DNA from: Vibrio ishigakensis
Lineage (GTDB): Bacteria > Pseudomonadota > Gammaproteobacteria > Enterobacterales > Vibrionaceae
Assembly: GCF_024347675.1 (NCBI RefSeq)
Contig: NZ_AP024882.1
Span: 682,001-746,000, forward strand
Reading direction: 5' to 3'
Length of the DNA stretch: 64,000 nt
Part shown: positions 59,965 to 64,000 of the stretch, in pieces
Layout: each line of letters opens with the position of its first letter
Numbering within the stretch: position 1 is the stretch's first letter
The notes under the pieces: generated by a model
What the model was told of the DNA's origin: nothing
Seen by the model: the letters and a program-made list of their open reading frames with translations, nothing else
Database searches by the model: none
Program-made: the position numbers and the translations under genes

Positions 59965-60888
59965 ATGAACACACATCTTCCCTCGACCAAGAATTTGCAG
60001 GCATTCTTGGCTACCGCAGAGCACCTTAACTTCACGCATGCGGCGCAGTCGCTAAATATGACGCAAGGTGCCATTAGCCGACAAATTCAATCTTTAGAAG
60101 AACTTATCGGTGTTTCTTTGTTTTTTAGACAGGCTAGGGGACTAAGCTTGACGCCGGAGGGGAGCAAGTTTGTGCCCTTGGCTGAGGACATCTTACTGCG
60201 GATGCGAAACGCTATGCTCGAGGTGGCCGAGCGTTCTAATCGTATCAAATTAAATGCGCCGAGTTGCGTTACCTCATGGCTGCTTCCTCGATTGATGTCT
60301 TTTCAACAGCACTATCCAGATATAGAGGTGGAGCTCACCTCTAGTATCAAACATCAGATCCTGCCGAACTTCGATACCTTCGATCTAGTGATTGTGTATG
60401 GCAAGCCCGCTCAATCGCTGTCTGTTACTCAACATGTGCTGTTTGACGAGATGTTAACACCTATTTGCTCTCCAGAATTGTGGAATAAGGTGATGGAAGA
60501 CAACTGGCAGGATACAGACTTGGCTAAGTTTACCTGGTTGCATGCCGATATAGAGCAAAGAGATTGGAAGCTGTGGCTTAACAAGGGGGGGATAAATTCG
60601 GTTCGAGCTAGACGCAACCAGACTTTTTCTACCCTAGATCAGGCCATGAATGCCGCCCAACAGGGGTTCGGTATCGCCATCGGCGATGTCACTCTCGCAG
60701 AGCAGGATCTAAAGCTCAATAGATTGATGAGACCATACAATAAGTCTGTCGCGTCAGGGCAAAGCTATTACTTGCTAAGACCGGAGCAAGCACAAAGCGG
60801 TGCAATAGATATCTTCCTAGCTTGGTTGATAGATCAAAGCTCCGACTCGGCTTCGTATGGGACTGAACTTGAGGTTTTGGAACAATAG
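59965..60888 (+). CDS. LysR-family transcriptional regulator (GcvA-like)
   Basis: The 307-residue protein has an N-terminal winged HTH (LNFTHAAQSLNMTQGAISRQIQSLEELIGVSLFFRQAR split over residues about 21-58) and the LTPEG hinge, then a two-lobed effector domain. It is divergently arranged with the HisC-like and binding-protein operon across a 153-base gap, the usual position for control of that operon. Effector is likely an amino acid or related compound (inference). Confidence 0.9.
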   Translation: MNTHLPSTKNLQAFLATAEHLNFTHAAQSLNMTQGAISRQIQSLEELIGVSLFFRQARGLSLTPEGSKFVPLAEDILLRMRNAMLEVAERSNRIKLNAPSCVTSWLLPRLMSFQQHYPDIEVELTSSIKHQILPNFDTFDLVIVYGKPAQSLSVTQHVLFDEMLTPICSPELWNKVMEDNWQDTDLAKFTWLHADIEQRDWKLWLNKGGINSVRARRNQTFSTLDQAMNAAQQGFGIAIGDVTLAEQDLKLNRLMRPYNKSVASGQSYYLLRPEQAQSGAIDIFLAWLIDQSSDSASYGTELEVLEQ

Positions 60889-60982
60889 CCCCCCACCTTT
60901 CAAGAATGCAACGTCATATTACTTGGCTCTGTCTTAGGCCTGATTGAATTAAGTTAGGTTTACTAGTTTTAGGAGAGCCACT

Positions 60983-61279
60983 ATGACCATACAGCACTAC
61001 GTATTATTTAAGCTTAATGATTCAGTTCCAAGCGATGAAGTCGCTAGAGGAATGCTCCCTTTTGTGGCCAAGCTAAGTGGTATTCCGGGCGTTTTGTCCG
61101 CAACTTTTTCACAAAATGGATTTCAGCGAGATGGTAATTTTGACCTTATGTTACAGGTTTCTTTGCAAGATAAGAGTGCGCTAGAAACCTATATTGCTCA
61201 TCCGATCCACAAGCGCTTTTCTGCTCAGATACAGCCTTTTATTGAAACTAAAGTAAAGTTTGACCGTGTGATGGGCTAG
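60983..61279 (+). CDS. Dabb (stress-responsive alpha/beta-barrel) domain protein
   Basis: The 98-residue protein has the ferredoxin-like Dabb pattern: HYVLFKLND at the start, the GVLSATFSQNG strand, DLMLQVSLQDKSALETYIAHPIHKRF split over about 54-77, and KVKFDRV. It forms dimeric barrels; members range from plant stress proteins to small bacterial monooxygenase-like proteins. A good AGGAG ribosome site precedes the ATG. Function is not assigned. Confidence 0.85.
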   Translation: MTIQHYVLFKLNDSVPSDEVARGMLPFVAKLSGIPGVLSATFSQNGFQRDGNFDLMLQVSLQDKSALETYIAHPIHKRFSAQIQPFIETKVKFDRVMG

Positions 61280-61525
61280 AAAAGCCAGCAACAGTCGGGG
61301 GACCGTCACTGGCTGGAGCTTAGCGGAGAGGTGGAGATGTAGCCTATGACAGTTCAACCGGTGCCGGGAGAGCACCTATTGAGTTCAAAAACACATCTAT
61401 TTTTGCAGAACCTCACGTTTAAGTGACGGGCAAAATAATCGTACTAAATATGAATAGCAAGTAATTTTTCGTTCCGAATACGATTTGTGATACTATCGCT
61501 CTTATTTCGTTAAAAGACCCCTGAC
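61280..61525. other. Intergenic stretch with a GC-rich inverted repeat
   Basis: A hairpin GCCAG...CTGGC near 61285-61317 has no T-run. Nothing else was recognised upstream of the TetR-type gene. Confidence 0.4.
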
Positions 61526-62005
61526 ATGGCTAGAATCACACAACAGCAAAAAGCGGAAAACTTGGCTCGTTACAACTCAATCATCCTAAGAGTCTTTTTA
61601 GACGAGGGTTGGGACAGCGTTACCTACGATAGATTGGCTAAGGAAACTGGACTGAGAAAGAGTACCTTGCAAGGCTACTATCCGTCGAACAAGGACTTTG
61701 CTCAGGCGATGCAAGGCAAGGTTATGCCGATTGTGTTGGAGCAACTGGACTTTAGTTCTGCAGAGGCATTCGTTGAATCTTGGATGAAAGGCCTAGAGCA
61801 GAAACAGTTTTCTATGATCGTCCGAATGTTTGTATCTAACTCTACCAAGCCACATCCGAACGAGTTTACCCAGCGTGGTATTTTAGGGCTAAAACAGATG
61901 CTCGTCTCGCACCTTCCTGATGAGAATGCGGATGAGATCTTAGAGTCAGTATTAGGTAAGTCAGTAATGAACCTACTTTTCTCTAATAAAGCTAAGTTTT
62001 CTTAA
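61526..62005 (+). CDS. Short TetR-family transcriptional regulator
   Basis: The 159-residue protein has a TetR-like N-terminal HTH (VFLDEGWDSVTYDRLAKETGLRKSTLQGYYPSNKDF in parts, residues about 20-55). The ligand domain of about 100 residues is shorter than the usual 130-150. It lies upstream of codB but ends in a strong terminator, so is separate from it. The regulated genes are unknown. Confidence 0.82.
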   Translation: MARITQQQKAENLARYNSIILRVFLDEGWDSVTYDRLAKETGLRKSTLQGYYPSNKDFAQAMQGKVMPIVLEQLDFSSAEAFVESWMKGLEQKQFSMIVRMFVSNSTKPHPNEFTQRGILGLKQMLVSHLPDENADEILESVLGKSVMNLLFSNKAKFS

Positions 62006-62010
62006 TTTTT

Positions 62011-62052
62011 ACGCCCCATTCGATGTTAAGTCGAGTTGGGGCGTTTCTTTAT
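62011..62052 (+). terminator. Rho-independent terminator after the TetR-type gene
   Basis: A perfect 8-bp stem ACGCCCCA/TGGGGCGT with a longer, partly paired loop is followed by TTTCTTT. Confidence 0.78.
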
Positions 62053-62121
62053 CTGTAGTCTTATAATTTTTTTCAGTTTGTAACCCATTGATATAAATGA
62101 TGTATTACCAAGATAACTTAC

Positions 62122-62137
62122 ACGCAAACGTTTATAT
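62122..62137. promoter_or_regulatory. PurR box upstream of codBA
   Basis: ACGCAAACGTTTATAT matches the PurR consensus (GCAA-N-CG-N-TT core) with one arm mismatch. codBA of E. coli is PurR-regulated, so this is a sensible operator. Confidence 0.75.
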
Positions 62138-62150
62138 GACTAAAAACACG

Positions 62151-62180
62151 TTGACTCTGTGATTTATATCACCATAATAC
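62151..62180 (+). promoter_or_regulatory. Sigma-70 promoter of codBA with CRP-like overlap
   Basis: TTGACT and TAATAC are 18 bases apart, 55 bases before the codB start. TGTGA-TTTATA-TCACC, a CRP-like palindrome (62158-62173, 9 of 10), fills the spacer, so binding there would block rather than activate. Confidence 0.65.
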
Positions 62181-62234
62181 CGCCCGTTTGTCTGAAATTT
62201 GCACACGAAATTGCTAAGTAGTACGGAGGTAAGT

Positions 62235-63476
62235 ATGGCTGGTGACAACAACTATAGCCTTGGGCCGGTTCCTGAGAGCGCACGAAAAGGTGTCGCATCG
62301 CTAACCATGGTGATGTTGGGTTTGACCTTTTTCTCAGCGAGTATGTGGACGGGTGGTTCGCTCGGCACAGGTCTTAGTTTCAACGATTTCTTCCTAGCCG
62401 TAATCCTCGGTAACCTAATCCTCGGTATCTACACTTCCTTCCTCGGATACATCGGCGCCTCTACTGGCCTTTCAACTCACCTTCTAGCTCGTTTCTCTTT
62501 TGGTACAAAAGGCTCTTGGCTTCCATCGGCACTGCTTGGCGGTACGCAAGTAGGTTGGTTCGGTGTAGGTGTGGCTATGTTCGCTATCCCTGTTCAAAAA
62601 GCGACTGGCATCGACACTAACATTCTTATCCTAGTATCTGGTCTACTAATGACAGGTACGGTTTACTTTGGTATCAAGGCGCTGATGGTGCTTTCAGCTA
62701 TCGCAGTACCTGCTATCGCTATGCTTGGTGGTTTCTCAGTATTGACGGCAGTAGACAGCGTAGGTGGCCTGGATCAGCTTCAGCTAATCAAGCCTGAAAC
62801 GCCAATCGACTTCTCGGTAGCTCTGGCTATGGTAGTAGGTTCATTCGTGAGTGCAGGTACACTGACTGCTGACTTTGTACGTTTCGGCAAGAAGGCCTCT
62901 AGTGCGGTTGTAGTGACCATGGTGGCGTTCTTTATCGGTAACTCATTGATGTTTATCTTTGGTGCGGCAGGTGCGGCAGCAACAGGTCAAGCGGACATCT
63001 CAGATGTGATGATGGCTCAGGGTCTACTTATTCCAGCAATCATCGTTCTTGGTCTAAACATCTGGACCACCAACGAGAACGCGCTATACGCATCAGGCCT
63101 TGGCTTCTCAAACATCACAGGCAAATCAAGCACAATGCTGTCGGTTATCAACGGTCTTGTAGGTACCCTGTTTGCGCTGTGGCTATACAACAACTTTGTA
63201 GGTTGGTTGACCTTCCTATCTCTGGCGATTCCACCAATCGGTGGCGTGATCATCGCTGACTTCATCATGAATAAGAAGCGCTACCAGAACTTTGAAAAAG
63301 CAGAGTTTCTAACCGTTAACTGGGCAGCAATCATTGCAGTAGCGGTAGGTGTAGCGGCAGGTAAGTTTATTCCAGGTATCGTGCCTCTAAATGCTGTACT
63401 AGGCGGCGCGCTGTGCTATATCCTGTTGAACCCTTTGATGAACAAAAAAGCCATCGCTTCTGAGCAAGCAGCTTAG
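62235..63476 (+). CDS. codB: Cytosine permease
   Basis: The 413-residue protein is an NCS1-family symporter with about 12 membrane segments. The start at 62235 has GGAGGT four bases upstream and is preferred to an in-frame ATG at 62199. Typical features are ESARKGVASL at the N terminus, the MWTGGSLGTG first-helix break and the LNIWTTNENALYASGL segment in the eighth-ninth helix region. It imports cytosine. codA follows 9 bases after the stop. Confidence 0.93.
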   Translation: MAGDNNYSLGPVPESARKGVASLTMVMLGLTFFSASMWTGGSLGTGLSFNDFFLAVILGNLILGIYTSFLGYIGASTGLSTHLLARFSFGTKGSWLPSALLGGTQVGWFGVGVAMFAIPVQKATGIDTNILILVSGLLMTGTVYFGIKALMVLSAIAVPAIAMLGGFSVLTAVDSVGGLDQLQLIKPETPIDFSVALAMVVGSFVSAGTLTADFVRFGKKASSAVVVTMVAFFIGNSLMFIFGAAGAAATGQADISDVMMAQGLLIPAIIVLGLNIWTTNENALYASGLGFSNITGKSSTMLSVINGLVGTLFALWLYNNFVGWLTFLSLAIPPIGGVIIADFIMNKKRYQNFEKAEFLTVNWAAIIAVAVGVAAGKFIPGIVPLNAVLGGALCYILLNPLMNKKAIASEQAA

Positions 63477-63485
63477 GATTTTCCA

Positions 63486-64000
63486 ATGAATTCATTACTG
63501 ATCAACAACGTTCGTTTTCCAGACCAAGAAGAGCTACATCAAATCTTGGTGGAGAACGGTCAATTTACCCGTATCGAAAAAGCGGGCACCCTGGACGCGT
63601 TTGAGGGTGAGACCCTAGATGCGGAAGGCGGTATTGCAGTTGCTCCTTTCTGTGAGCCTCATATCCACCTAGATGCGACACAAACCGCCGGTGAGCCGAG
63701 CTGGAATATCTCGGGCACGCTTTTTGAAGGTATCGAGCGTTGGGCTGAGCGTAAGCAACTACTTACTATCGAAGACGTTAAGACACGCGCTAAGCAGACT
63801 CTAAAATGGCAGATTGCTAACGGTATCCAACACGTACGTACACACGTAGACGTTTCAGACCCAACTCTACTGGCGCTCAAGGCGATGGTAGAGGTTCGTG
63901 AGGAGATGAAAGAGTGGGTTGATATCCAGATCGTTGCATTCCCGCAGGAAGGCATCCTTTCTTACCCGAACGGTAAAGAGTTGCTTGAAGAAGCAGTGCA
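63486..64000 (+). CDS. codA: Cytosine deaminase, N-terminal part (continues beyond window)
   Basis: An open frame starts at ATG 63486 and continues off the right edge for about 171 codons, beginning [17 protein letters not shown]. It shows the amidohydrolase metal motif [10 protein letters not shown] (about residue 60) and [10 protein letters not shown], both characteristic of CodA, and ends in the [12 protein letters not shown] block. It converts cytosine to uracil and ammonia in the cytoplasm. Its place directly after codB, with a shared promoter and PurR box, confirms the call. Confidence 0.94.
   Translation, partial: MNSLLINNVRFPDQEELHQILVENGQFTRIEKAGTLDAFEGETLDAEGGIAVAPFCEPHIHLDATQTAGEPSWNISGTLFEGIERWAERKQLLTIEDVKTRAKQTLKWQIANGIQHVRTHVDVSDPTLLALKAMVEVREEMKEWVDIQIVAFPQEGILSYPNGKELLEEAV

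Overview
The window looks like a chromosomal segment of a marine gammaproteobacterium, most likely Vibrionaceae. The reasons are a YheO-type regulator, a codBA locus with a PurR box, Raetz-pathway and porin-like genes, LysR and HAAAP families of enterobacterial/vibrio type, and one integron-type gene cassette. No rRNA or tRNA gene, CRISPR array or intact insertion sequence was seen.

Region 1 (about 1-52.7 kb) is a large carbohydrate-utilisation locus. Left to right it holds the end of a GH13 cyclomaltodextrinase-like gene, an SGNH esterase, two small lipoproteins, a porin followed by a divergent LpxD-like acyltransferase, a GH13-GH43 pair, and a four-gene operon (glycyl radical enzyme, its activase, a HAD phosphatase and a Gfo/Idh/MocA oxidoreductase). 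A divergent seven-gene operon follows: class I phosphomannose isomerase with an extra N-terminal domain, ROK kinase, a fused AGE epimerase-cupin phosphoglucose isomerase, a GH63-like hydrolase, two carbohydrate deacetylases and an esterase. Next to it is a 1499-residue lipoprotein combining a phosphodiester glycosidase (NAGPA) domain with a purple-acid-phosphatase-like domain. Further right are a second GH63-like gene with two Gfo/Idh/MocA genes, a second ROK kinase, a GH13 alpha-glucosidase with an orphan sugar-binding protein, a NanE-type epimerase, a GntR regulator, a third GH63-like gene with a hexose-6-phosphate mutarotase, and a full-length GH13 enzyme. No permease or PTS component lies in the window.

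Two repeated palindromes tie this region together. GGTTAAAC-N-TTTAACC-like sites (LacI-type in appearance) lie upstream of the lipoprotein, the porin, a GH13 gene, the radical-enzyme operon, the mannose-phosphate operon, the alpha-glucosidase and the third GH63 gene. TTGTA-N2-TACAA-like sites, the expected form for a GntR/UTRA regulator, lie upstream of seven starts including the GntR gene itself. The working hypothesis is that the locus degrades an acylated, phosphodiester-containing glycan rich in alpha-linked hexose and feeds hexose phosphates, and perhaps an anhydro-sugar branch, into glycolysis.

Region 2 (about 28.9-35.2 kb) interrupts the sugar locus with accessory DNA: two membrane-anchored proteins (one a coiled-coil GIY-YIG/T5orf172 protein, one with a possible degenerate restriction-endonuclease-like C terminus), a small exported protein flanked by imperfect direct repeats, and a lone integron-type cassette with its attC site.

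Region 3 (about 52.7-64 kb) is ordinary chromosome: a LapG-like protease, a YheO regulator with a decayed 3' copy nearby, RidA, an HAAAP amino-acid transporter, HD and ASCH proteins, an amino-acid-binding protein with a HisC-like aminotransferase and a divergent LysR, a Dabb protein, a TetR regulator, and codB plus the start of codA running off the right edge.
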